Source: Planctomycetia bacterium
GTDB lineage: Bacteria; Planctomycetota; Phycisphaerae; Phycisphaerales; SM1A02
Length of the DNA stretch: 24,381 bases
NCBI GenBank assembly: GCA_005799475.1
Contig: SYGQ01000172.1
Span: forward strand, 1-24,381
Direction of reading: 5' to 3'
The stretch's first letter is position 1; the number at the start of each line of letters is the position of its first letter. A model generated the notes under the pieces. That model had not been told where the DNA came from, did no database searches, and was given only the letters and a program-made list of their open reading frames with translations. Below are positions 1 through 6,648 of this stretch, one piece after another. A program made the translations under genes and the position numbers.

Positions 1-1
1 C

Positions 2-709
2 TATGTCGGCTACGAGGAGGGTGGACAGCTCACCGAGAAGATCCGCCGTCGCCCCTACTCGGTTGTGCTCCTCGACGAAGTGGAGAAGGCGCATCCAGAT
101 GTCTTCAACATGCTCCTCCAGATCATGGAAGAAGGCCGGCTCACCGACTCGTTTGGCCGTCAAGTGGACTTCAAGAACTCGATCGTCATCATGACGAGCA
201 ACATCGGCGCCGACCTCATCAAGGGCGGTTCGACCTTCGGCTTCTCGAAGCGCTCTGAGGTGCAGGACTACGAACGCATCAAGAAGTCGCTGCTGGCGGA
301 GGCTGAAAAATTCTTCCGGCCCGAGTTCAGCAACCGCCTCGACGAGATCATCGTCTTCCGGCCGCTTGTGAAGGAAGACCTTGTGCAGATCATCGACATC
401 GAGCTCGCCAAGGTGCGCGAGCGGCTTGGCGAACGGCAGATGAAACTCGTGCTCGACCAGCCCGCGAAGGACTTCCTCATCGACAAGGGGTACAACCCGG
501 ACTTCGGCGCCCGTCCGCTGCGCCGCGCCATTGGGAGCTACATCGAAGACCCGCTCGCGGAGTCGCTCCTGACAGGCGAGTTCAAGCCCGGCGACACGAT
601 CAAGGGAACGAGACCCGAAGGCAAGGAGCACCTCGCCTTCGTCGTCGAGCCTCGGAGCGTGGCGACTTCGGCCCCAGACGGGCAAGCCTCGTCGAGCGCA
701 ACGGCGTAA
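2..709 (+). CDS. clpC: ClpC/ClpB-type AAA+ unfoldase, C-terminal part (5' truncated by window edge)
   Basis: ATP-dependent protein unfoldase of the Clp/Hsp100 family, expected to act in the cytoplasm as a hexamer, passing substrates to ClpP if it is ClpC. Only the last 235 residues are present; the reading frame is open from base 2. They cover the second AAA+ domain and the C-terminal small domain. The visible order is YVGYEEGGQLTE, the Walker B stretch VVLLDEVEKAHP, the sensor-1 region MTSN, the arginine-finger segment FFRPEFSNRLDE, and sensor 2 GARPLRR. The ending PGDTIKG followed by a low-complexity Ala/Ser tail is what ClpC-type proteins usually show after the D2 domain. Walker A lies outside the window. 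ClpC is preferred over ClpB by overall wording of the D2 domain, but ClpB cannot be excluded without the middle domain. The stop is TAA at 707-709; the next gene starts 35 nt later on the same strand with its own -10-like box. Confidence 0.92.
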   Translation, partial: YVGYEEGGQLTEKIRRRPYSVVLLDEVEKAHPDVFNMLLQIMEEGRLTDSFGRQVDFKNSIVIMTSNIGADLIKGGSTFGFSKRSEVQDYERIKKSLLAEAEKFFRPEFSNRLDEIIVFRPLVKEDLVQIIDIELAKVRERLGERQMKLVLDQPAKDFLIDKGYNPDFGARPLRRAIGSYIEDPLAESLLTGEFKPGDTIKGTRPEGKEHLAFVVEPRSVATSAPDGQASSSATA

Positions 710-732
710 CCGCGACGGCACCTCGAGTGTTC

Positions 733-744
733 TAGACTGCAGCG
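733..744 (+). promoter_or_regulatory. -10 box (TAGACT) exactly 6 nt before the ATG at 745; probable leaderless start
   Basis: TAGACT lies at 733-738 and is followed by six bases (gcagcg) and then ATG. In sigma70-type promoters transcription begins about 7 nt after the -10 hexamer, which here is the A of the start codon. No Shine-Dalgarno sequence precedes the ATG and no good -35 box is visible. The same geometry recurs upstream of the genes starting at 4746, 4804 and 15574. Confidence 0.55.
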
Positions 745-1974
745 ATGCCGCTGCGCACCGCGATCCTTCGCACCATGATTGTGGCGCTCGTGGCCGCGTG
801 CGCGTGCGCGATCGTGTTCGTCATTCTTCCCGCGGGATGGGACCGCGCCGCACGATTCATCGGAACAAGCGCGTCGATTGCCGCCGCGTGCGCCTTGGCA
901 CTCCCGGCCCTTCCGAAGTCCGACTCTCATGCCATCCGCTGGACTGGCACGGTGTGGCTCGGCATGCTGGTGGCAGAAGTCGTGATCATCCTGACGACCA
1001 TCTGGACAGACGGCAACTGCTTCGGCTTCGGGGAGCCGGTGATGGCGACGGCCTTCTTGCTGCCGGGAACCTACGCGTTTTGCTTCACCCCCCTCAGACA
1101 CCTCGGCAAGACTCCCGACCCTTTCACGCTCACGGCTCGGCTCGCGGTGTTTGCCTTCGCAGGATCGACACTCACGATCCTCGCGGTCTGGTTCGCGCAG
1201 GGGACGGGATCTCGCGGCTACCTCCTCTTTCCTACTTGGTGGGTGCTGATGGCGTGGACGGTGATCGCGGCGGCGTGCCTCGTGAGTTACTCGCCGCCGA
1301 AGTTGTTCATGCGGCGCGCGATCGGCACGGTCGGCATTGCGGCGACCACGCTCACCGCCGCGATCGGCATCACCATGATTCACTCGGCCCCCTCGTTCGA
1401 CGAGAAATCAATGCTCTTCGCCGCGGGTCTCACCGGGGGCCTCGCGGGAGCCTGCGCCGTGCTCGGACTCGTGGATGTCCTCAACCTCTCACGACTGCAG
1501 CGCGGACTTGCGCTTGCGCTCGCGGCAGGTGCGGCCTGTACGGGCGGCGTGGCCGCGTGGATGGCGACGGTCGATGACCCGGGATCGCCTCAGGACTGGA
1601 GCATGCGAATCTTCGCGGCGTGCCTCATCGCGGACGGATGCCTCGGCCTCACGCTCGCGATCCTTTTTCGGCTCGGACGCAAGGCCGCCTCGCGCGAGTG
1701 GGCCATCGACGGCGCCGACATCTATTGCCCGCGCTGCGGCAAGCGGTCGCACTTCACGACCGGCATCCATCCCTGCCCCACCTGTGCGTTCCAAGTTCTC
1801 GTCGCGTTTCGCGACGAGCGGTGCGCCAAGTGTCGGCACGAGTTGTGCGCGCTCGCTCCGGGCCATCCGTGCCCCGAGTGTGGGACGGTCCCCGAGCACT
1901 CGGCGACTCACTACTTCGACGCTGCAGGCGCGCCGGTCGCGGCTGGCTCGGGGACTGCTTCCGTCGGCGCGTGA
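745..1974 (+). CDS. Polytopic membrane protein with C-terminal double zinc ribbon
   Basis: Protein of 409 residues that I do not recognise as a named family. About the first 315 residues hold roughly ten hydrophobic segments, starting with one at residues 12-32, so it is an inner-membrane protein. The C-terminal tail (about residues 328-390) is soluble and carries four CxxC pairs (CPRC, CPTC, CAKC, CPEC) spaced as in two tandem zinc ribbons, similar in style to bacterial rubredoxin-like or zinc-ribbon tails. The tail ends with a short Ala/Gly-rich stretch. The ATG at 745 is chosen because a -10-like TAGACT sits 6 nt upstream and the first hydrophobic segment follows at once. The 3' end overlaps the 3' end of the convergent gene at 1911 by 64 bp. 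Function unknown; metal binding by the tail is inferred from the cysteines only. Confidence 0.82.
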   Translation: MPLRTAILRTMIVALVAACACAIVFVILPAGWDRAARFIGTSASIAAACALALPALPKSDSHAIRWTGTVWLGMLVAEVVIILTTIWTDGNCFGFGEPVMATAFLLPGTYAFCFTPLRHLGKTPDPFTLTARLAVFAFAGSTLTILAVWFAQGTGSRGYLLFPTWWVLMAWTVIAAACLVSYSPPKLFMRRAIGTVGIAATTLTAAIGITMIHSAPSFDEKSMLFAAGLTGGLAGACAVLGLVDVLNLSRLQRGLALALAAGAACTGGVAAWMATVDDPGSPQDWSMRIFAACLIADGCLGLTLAILFRLGRKAASREWAIDGADIYCPRCGKRSHFTTGIHPCPTCAFQVLVAFRDERCAKCRHELCALAPGHPCPECGTVPEHSATHYFDAAGAPVAAGSGTASVGA

Positions 1975-2570
1975 CGCGCCACGAGTGCGTGTGCGACGCC
2001 GACGAGCGCGGCGCGATCCCGGAGTCCCAGCGCCGCCGCGGTGGTGGAGATCCGCTGCATCGGAATCCCTGCGGCATCGGCCAACGCGGACTCCTGGGCG
2101 AGTCGTTGCGCGTCGAGCTGCTCGGGAAGGCCTGGCGCACCAAACCATATGCGGCACTTGGCGAGCGCGTCCTTGGCGCGGGCCGCGGCGCTCGTGCGTG
2201 GCACAAACGCCACGCGCAGACCCGAGTCGAATCCGTGGTTGAACCACTCCACTGACTCGGTCCAGCCCTCGCCTTGGGCCAAGAGCAGCGGCTGCGCCAG
2301 CGCACGCGGGGCCAGCACATCCGCGCGAGCGCGCAGCACGATGAGCCATCCCGACGACACGGTGGGCCGTTCCTTGCGGAAGTCGGTCTCGTACGAATCG
2401 GCCAGAGTCACTTCCTGCACATGGATGACTGTCGGTCGCGTGGCCTGTGATGGCGTCGAGGGCAATGCGGGCAGTGTCGTCTCCGCCTTGGGTGCGGTCT
2501 GTTCCTGCGCGGAAGCCGGCGAGTTGCCACCAAGAGCAAGGAGGCACACGAGGGTCACAGTGCACTTCAT
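1911..2570 (-). CDS. Small exported protein of unknown function
   Basis: Protein of 219 residues. The start at 2570 (MKCTVTLVCLL) gives a classical Sec signal peptide ending near ASA-QE, so the mature protein is probably periplasmic or secreted. It is followed by a Pro/Thr/Ala-rich linker and a mixed domain of about 150 residues with motifs such as SGWLIVLRA and WFNHGFDSGLRVAF; I do not recognise the fold. The ATG lies 4 nt after the TGA of the upstream dockerin-like hydrolase gene (2575-4746) on the same strand, so the two are almost certainly co-transcribed and perhaps translationally coupled. The 3' end overlaps the convergent zinc-ribbon membrane-protein gene by 64 bp. A longer in-frame start at 2597 would lie inside the upstream gene and would spoil the signal peptide, so it was rejected. 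Confidence 0.75.
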   Translation of the reverse strand: MKCTVTLVCLLALGGNSPASAQEQTAPKAETTLPALPSTPSQATRPTVIHVQEVTLADSYETDFRKERPTVSSGWLIVLRARADVLAPRALAQPLLLAQGEGWTESVEWFNHGFDSGLRVAFVPRTSAAARAKDALAKCRIWFGAPGLPEQLDAQRLAQESALADAAGIPMQRISTTAAALGLRDRAALVGVAHALVARHAPTEAVPEPAATGAPAASK

Positions 2571-2574
2571 CGCG

Positions 2575-4746
2575 TCACTCCTTGGTGAACTGAACATCGT
2601 CGATCACAAATCGGCCCGTCGTGCTCCCCGCCGTGCCGCCGACTTCGAGCCTGAGCGCAACGAGGTGCGAGAGGTCGATGCCGGTCCCCCCGGTGACAAA
2701 GTCCCGAAGGCGGAGCCGCACCGTGCGCAGTTCGTTCTGCCATCCGGTGCCCGTGCCGCTGCCCGTGCGCTGGTAGGGTCGATTGACCGCGTCGCCGTAG
2801 GCGCTCGATGACACGCGCACCTCGACGCCGTCGGCGTCGCGCAGCACGAGCGAGAACGACGCGCCGCCGTTGAGCGTCACAGTGTTGGGGTGGCGAGTGC
2901 CCTGCCCAACCCTCATTTCGACGAAATCGTGTGACGAAACATCCTGGAGCGCCGTCGGGATCGCCCACTCCATCGACTGGGCTGCATTCCAGTCAAACGC
3001 GATCATCCGCTGCGTGTCGCTCGCCGTCGCACGGATCGATCCGTTATGCGGATTGCCCGTGCTCCAGGTGTACGACCCATCAGTATCGCGTCCGAGCGCC
3101 TCCGAGATGGACGCCACGGTCGCGGTCACCGCACCGCCGCAACTCGAGGTCGTCGTCGCGGTCTGCGTCTGGTAGGAGTCGATCAGCACGCTGCCGGCGC
3201 TCGTCGGCTTGATGAGTTCCTTGACGAGCGTGGTGGTCGCCGCGACGACTGGCGGGCGCAGCGTCGTGCTCGGCCTCCACGCGAACTCTTCAAGCACCGA
3301 CTCCGCATCGAGGTGGACCTTGAGCCCCGCCAGAATGAACGCCTTGGCCACCGCCTGCGCCCCCGCGTTCAAGATAGCGGTGCCTGTCGGGCCGACGAAA
3401 TCGTTAGTGCCACAGCAATTGAAGTCGTTGTGGTCAGCGCCGTGGACATACACCGTGTTGCGCACGCCGGTCGATCGTTCCGAGAGATCGAACGACCACG
3501 CCACCGAGTTGGTCGGAATGCCGCTCACATCGCCATCGGCCGCCCCCCAGAGAAGCATGTAGTTGGCAGCGTGCGGATTCGCGCTACTCACGCCGAGGAA
3601 GTCCGTCGGCGCGATCGAGCAGATGAAGTCGACTGATGCGAGGTTGTATCCCACGGGCACATAGGTACCGTCAAAGATCCGGTCGTAGCCGCGCACAACG
3701 CCCTCGCCGCCACGGCTGTGGCCAATCCATCCGATGCGCGCCGCATCGATTCGCCCGTTGATCGCCCCCGACGCGACAGTGGCCTGCTGCGCGATGATCG
3801 CCTTCGTGTGTTCGAGAGTCGTAGTCGATGAGGTCTCAATCCCCGGCACCGTGTTGTTCTGATGGCTGATGACGATGTACCCCCAACTCGCCAAATGCGT
3901 GCCGAGGTAGTCGTACCACGAGTACTGGTGACCGTTGCCGTGACTAATGACAACGAGCGGTCGCGCGCCGAGTGTCGCGATCGTCGTCGGGTACCAGAGG
4001 CGAGATGTGGTGAATCCGGCGGTCACACCCGTCGCCGTGTAGCTCGAGAGGGTGGTCACGGCGAGGGGTCCCGCGGCACCCGGATCTCGGCACCACCAGA
4101 TGCCGCTCTCGTCGCCCCGGCCATCGATCAAGTCGCCCGCGGAGAGTTCGCCGTTGCGGTCGATGTCCACGACGATGTCGTAGCCGCGACCGACCGCAAG
4201 GCCCGCGTCGAAGGCCAGTCCATTCGTGTTCGTCAGCGCAAATCGATTCGCCTCGATGCTCCCAGCAGCAAAAGTGATTTCTTGCGAGGCGCCGCGCGCG
4301 TCAATGAGAATCGGATTCCCACCCCACTGCGCCTGCGATCGCGCGGCGACGACGAAGACATCGGCGTTCGCGCCTGCCGTCACCGGAGTGAGCGCCGGAT
4401 CGACGGCGATCGAGAGCGGCGTGCCCACAACGAACACTCGCACGAACGACGCGAACGGTGCTTGCCCAAGTTGCACGCACGCGAGTCGGATCGATGTAGG
4501 TTCGCTCGCGCAACTCTCGACCCAGCTCGAGAACACGATCGTCATGTCGCCGCCGCCGACGATCCCGTCGCCGTCAATGTCGCCGGTGCCGGGTTGTCCC
4601 CAGTTCGCGAGCACGGCCCCCAGATCGAGTGAGTCGACGATGCCATCGCCATTGACATCGGCGCCGCAGTCAGCGAGCGCGCTCCCTGTAAGTGCACAGG
4701 CAAGCAGACCCCCTAGTCGGCGTGCGAGCATTGAACGATGGGGCAT
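2575..4746 (-). CDS. Secreted alpha/beta hydrolase with N-terminal dockerin-like EF-hand module
   Basis: Protein of 723 residues with a Sec signal peptide (residues 1-25, ending SALA-DC). Residues 29-77 form two EF-hand-like calcium loops (DVNGDGIVDSLDLG and DIDGDGIVGGGDMT) each followed by a helix ending in W, the dockerin-like module common in planctomycete exported proteins. A further calcium-loop-like stretch occurs at 194-205. Residues about 250-480 are an alpha/beta hydrolase resembling the chlorophyllase/PAF-acetylhydrolase group: oxyanion HGNG at 269-272, nucleophile elbow GHSRGG with Ser344, probable acid Asp404 (GAADGD) and probable base His439 (GADHND). The last 200 residues look like a beta-sandwich ending in FVIDDVQF. 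The likely role is an extracellular or periplasmic esterase/lipase; the substrate is unknown. It is followed at 4 nt by the exported protein ending at 1911. The start has TAGAGT 6 nt upstream with TTGCAA as a -35. The N-terminal dockerin position is unusual. Confidence 0.87.
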   Translation of the reverse strand: MPHRSMLARRLGGLLACALTGSALADCGADVNGDGIVDSLDLGAVLANWGQPGTGDIDGDGIVGGGDMTIVFSSWVESCASEPTSIRLACVQLGQAPFASFVRVFVVGTPLSIAVDPALTPVTAGANADVFVVAARSQAQWGGNPILIDARGASQEITFAAGSIEANRFALTNTNGLAFDAGLAVGRGYDIVVDIDRNGELSAGDLIDGRGDESGIWWCRDPGAAGPLAVTTLSSYTATGVTAGFTTSRLWYPTTIATLGARPLVVISHGNGHQYSWYDYLGTHLASWGYIVISHQNNTVPGIETSSTTTLEHTKAIIAQQATVASGAINGRIDAARIGWIGHSRGGEGVVRGYDRIFDGTYVPVGYNLASVDFICSIAPTDFLGVSSANPHAANYMLLWGAADGDVSGIPTNSVAWSFDLSERSTGVRNTVYVHGADHNDFNCCGTNDFVGPTGTAILNAGAQAVAKAFILAGLKVHLDAESVLEEFAWRPSTTLRPPVVAATTTLVKELIKPTSAGSVLIDSYQTQTATTTSSCGGAVTATVASISEALGRDTDGSYTWSTGNPHNGSIRATASDTQRMIAFDWNAAQSMEWAIPTALQDVSSHDFVEMRVGQGTRHPNTVTLNGGASFSLVLRDADGVEVRVSSSAYGDAVNRPYQRTGSGTGTGWQNELRTVRLRLRDFVTGGTGIDLSHLVALRLEVGGTAGSTTGRFVIDDVQFTKE

Positions 4747-4752
4747 TGCTTG

Positions 4753-4780
4753 ACTCTAGCCCAAGGCGAGATCCTTGCAA
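4753..4780 (-). promoter_or_regulatory. Promoter of the hydrolase gene: TTGCAA - 16 nt - TAGAGT, leaderless geometry
   Basis: Reading the minus strand, TTGCAA (4780-4775, itself palindromic) is separated by 16 nt from TAGAGT (4758-4753), which is followed by six bases (caagca) and the ATG at 4746. Both boxes are reasonable sigma70-type matches and the spacing predicts transcription starting at the start codon. It lies in the 57-bp divergent gap shared with the gene at 4804. Confidence 0.6.
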
Positions 4781-4791
4781 GCACTTCCCGC

Positions 4792-4803
4792 TACCATCGG
4801 TGC
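4792..4803 (+). promoter_or_regulatory. -10 box (TACCAT) 6 nt before the ATG at 4804; probable leaderless start
   Basis: TACCAT at 4792-4797 is followed by cggtgc and ATG. No Shine-Dalgarno is present. A TTGCAA at 4775-4780 is too close (11 nt) to serve as this promoter's -35. The identical hexamer TACCAT precedes the phosphohexomutase gene at 18703 on the other strand. Confidence 0.5.
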
Positions 4804-5490
4804 ATGTCGTTGATCGCCACTGCTCGCCCAGCCCGACTCGCGTGGCTCGTCGGATACATCATTCTCTGCGCCGGATTCGGCGTCTGGGGCGCATACGACT
4901 ACTGGGTGCGAATCCCCGCCCAGGAAGTGGCGTTTGCGGAATTCGACGAAATCAAGGCGGCGAAAGAGGCGCTCGAGGCCAAAGCGCAGTCCGGCTCGAC
5001 ACCGCTTTCGCCGAACGAAATCGCCGAGTACGAGCGCCGGAAGACGCAGTTTCAACGGTACGCCGAGGGCACGCCCAGTCCGGTACCCGTCTACGACCGA
5101 CCGCTTCAACTCTGGGTCTATGTCGTGGGTTGCGGCATCATGGGGACCCCGTGGTTCGCGTGGAGCGTCGTGCAACTCAGGCGTCGTCGCGCGGAACTCA
5201 GCGACTCCGGAGACCTCACCATCGACGAAACGACGCTTGCGAGCCGCGACATCCAAGGAATCGACATGTCTCGGTGGATGAGCAAGTCCATCGCGGAAGT
5301 GCTCGGCGCCAACAGTGAGCGCCTCACCATCGATGACTACCTCCTCAAGGACGCGCACCTCATCGTCGGCCGGCTTGCGCACCAGTTTCATCCGTCGGAC
5401 TGGAACGACGACGCAACGAGGGTGAAACCGCCGGAAGCGGCAGAGTCGGATCCGGAGAACCCTGAGGACACGACGAAGGTCTCGTCCTGA
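4804..5490 (+). CDS. Two-helix membrane protein of unknown function
   Basis: Protein of 228 residues. A first hydrophobic segment at about residues 13-36 (LAWLVGYIILCAGFG...) is followed by a charged, helical stretch of about 60 residues rich in Glu, Lys and Ala that could form a coiled coil. A second membrane segment follows at about 105-128. The C-terminal 100 residues are soluble, with a beta-rich piece (LTIDETTL, IDMSRWMSKSIAEV, LTIDDYLLKDAHLIVGRLAHQF) that might be a small PH-like or similar domain; this is only an impression. The start at 4804 was chosen over the upstream in-frame ATG at 4738 because the latter would run through the divergent promoter region. The stop codon overlaps the next start as TGATG at 5488-5492, so it is translationally coupled to the B12/MeaB fusion gene and may work with it, although nothing in the sequence shows a metabolic role. 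Confidence 0.78.
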   Translation: MSLIATARPARLAWLVGYIILCAGFGVWGAYDYWVRIPAQEVAFAEFDEIKAAKEALEAKAQSGSTPLSPNEIAEYERRKTQFQRYAEGTPSPVPVYDRPLQLWVYVVGCGIMGTPWFAWSVVQLRRRRAELSDSGDLTIDETTLASRDIQGIDMSRWMSKSIAEVLGANSERLTIDDYLLKDAHLIVGRLAHQFHPSDWNDDATRVKPPEAAESDPENPEDTTKVSS

Positions 5491-6617
5491 TGGCACGGAG
5501 CCTCACCGAACCCACCACATCCATCGAGAAGCGGGACCGATGTTCGGACCTCCCTCACCGGCCACGAGTCTTGCTCGGGAAGATGGGGCTCGACGGCCAC
5601 GACCGTGGCGTCAAACTCATCGCGCGCATCCTCCGCGACAGCGGCGTCCATGTCATCTATTCGGGGCTCTGGCAGACACCCCGCGGACTCGCCATCGGCG
5701 CGCGCGACGAGGATGTGGACTGCGTGGCCGCGTCGATGATGAGCAACTCGCACCTCGTCCTCGTGCCAAGGTTGCTTGAGGCGTTGCACGACCTCGGGCG
5801 CGGCGACATTCCCGTCAATGTGGGCGGCATCATCCCCCACGAGGATGTCGCGGCGCTTGTGAGTCAGGGCGTTGCGCGTGTCTATCACACGGGAACCGGG
5901 ATGGACGAGATCATCGAGAGCGTGCGCTCGAGCGTGAAGGCGTACGCACCACTGGCGACCACTGCGCCCCTCGCGGCGAACCTTGCGCGGCTGATGTCGC
6001 TTGCCCAGGCGGGACAACTTCCGCCGGGGACAGCGCTCGAACGACCCGCGCGGGTGATCGGCGTGACCGGTGCGCCCGGAGCGGGCAAGAGCACGCTTGT
6101 GGCGGCGATGGCCGCCGAAGGCGTGCGCCGAGGTCGACGCATCGCCGTGATCGCCTTCGATCCGATGAGCCCCATCACCGGCGGCGCGCTCCTTGGCGAT
6201 CGGCTGCGCGTCGACTTCAACGCCGTCGATGAGGGGATTTTTTACCGGAGCCTTGCCATCGTGGGCGAGGACTACCGCCACCTCGACGCGCTCGTTGGGC
6301 TCGTCGGCGCGGCGGGGTATGAGACGCTCCTCATCGAGACCGTCGGCGCAGGGCAGAACGATGTCGCGATCCGCACGCATGTGGATCGCACCGCGGTTGT
6401 GACTGTGCCGGGAATGGGTGACAGCGTGCAGATGGACAAGGCAGGCATTCTCGAGATCGCGGATCTGTTCGTCGCCAACAAGGCGGATCACGCCGAGGAA
6501 GCACGGCACTACCGCGAACTCCTTGATGTGGCCGACGGCCGCGCGATCTTCGAGACCGTCGCCACGCAGGGCAAGGGAATCGTCGAACTCTACGAAGCGC
6601 TCATCGAGCGCGCGTGA
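5490..6617 (+). CDS. Cobalamin-binding domain fused to MeaB/ArgK-type GTPase
   Basis: Protein of 375 residues with two recognisable domains. Residues about 24-150 are the B12-binding domain of acyl-CoA mutases, with the DxHxxG signature DGHDRG at 35-40 (His37 would be the lower cobalt ligand) and the NVGGIIP segment at 110-116. Residues about 155-375 are a MeaB-type G3E GTPase: Walker A GAPGAGKS at 194-201, FDPMSP at 223-228, ETVGAGQ at 283-289 and NKAD at 330-333. MeaB proteins load and protect adenosylcobalamin in methylmalonyl-CoA mutase and relatives. In the fused mutase IcmF these same two domains are followed by a catalytic TIM barrel, which is absent here: the stop TGA at 6615 follows directly after the G domain. 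The protein is therefore probably the small subunit plus chaperone of a mutase whose large subunit is encoded elsewhere. Start overlap TGATG with the upstream gene; an MmgE/PrpD gene follows 31 nt downstream. Confidence 0.9.
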   Translation: MARSLTEPTTSIEKRDRCSDLPHRPRVLLGKMGLDGHDRGVKLIARILRDSGVHVIYSGLWQTPRGLAIGARDEDVDCVAASMMSNSHLVLVPRLLEALHDLGRGDIPVNVGGIIPHEDVAALVSQGVARVYHTGTGMDEIIESVRSSVKAYAPLATTAPLAANLARLMSLAQAGQLPPGTALERPARVIGVTGAPGAGKSTLVAAMAAEGVRRGRRIAVIAFDPMSPITGGALLGDRLRVDFNAVDEGIFYRSLAIVGEDYRHLDALVGLVGAAGYETLLIETVGAGQNDVAIRTHVDRTAVVTVPGMGDSVQMDKAGILEIADLFVANKADHAEEARHYRELLDVADGRAIFETVATQGKGIVELYEALIERA

Positions 6618-6621
6618 GGGC

Positions 6622-6627
6622 TAGACT
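6622..6627 (+). promoter_or_regulatory. Possible -10 box (TAGACT) between the MeaB fusion and prpD-like genes
   Basis: TAGACT, the same hexamer as upstream of the gene at 745, lies 21 nt before the ATG at 6649. If used it would give a short 14-nt leader and allow the MmgE/PrpD gene to be expressed apart from the two upstream genes. No convincing -35 box is seen and no strong Shine-Dalgarno is present, so this is tentative. Confidence 0.3.
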
Positions 6628-6648
6628 GCCTCCCCCCGAAAGCACCCC

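Noticed and set aside
4738..4803. N-terminal extension of the two-helix membrane protein to the ATG at 4738
   Set aside because: The extension would overlap the divergent hydrolase start and its promoter; the start at 4804 has its own -10 box and leads straight into the first membrane helix.
5388..6509. 373-codon minus-strand ORF opposite the B12/MeaB fusion
   Set aside because: The plus strand has DxHxxG, Walker A and NKAD motifs; the antisense frame shows none.
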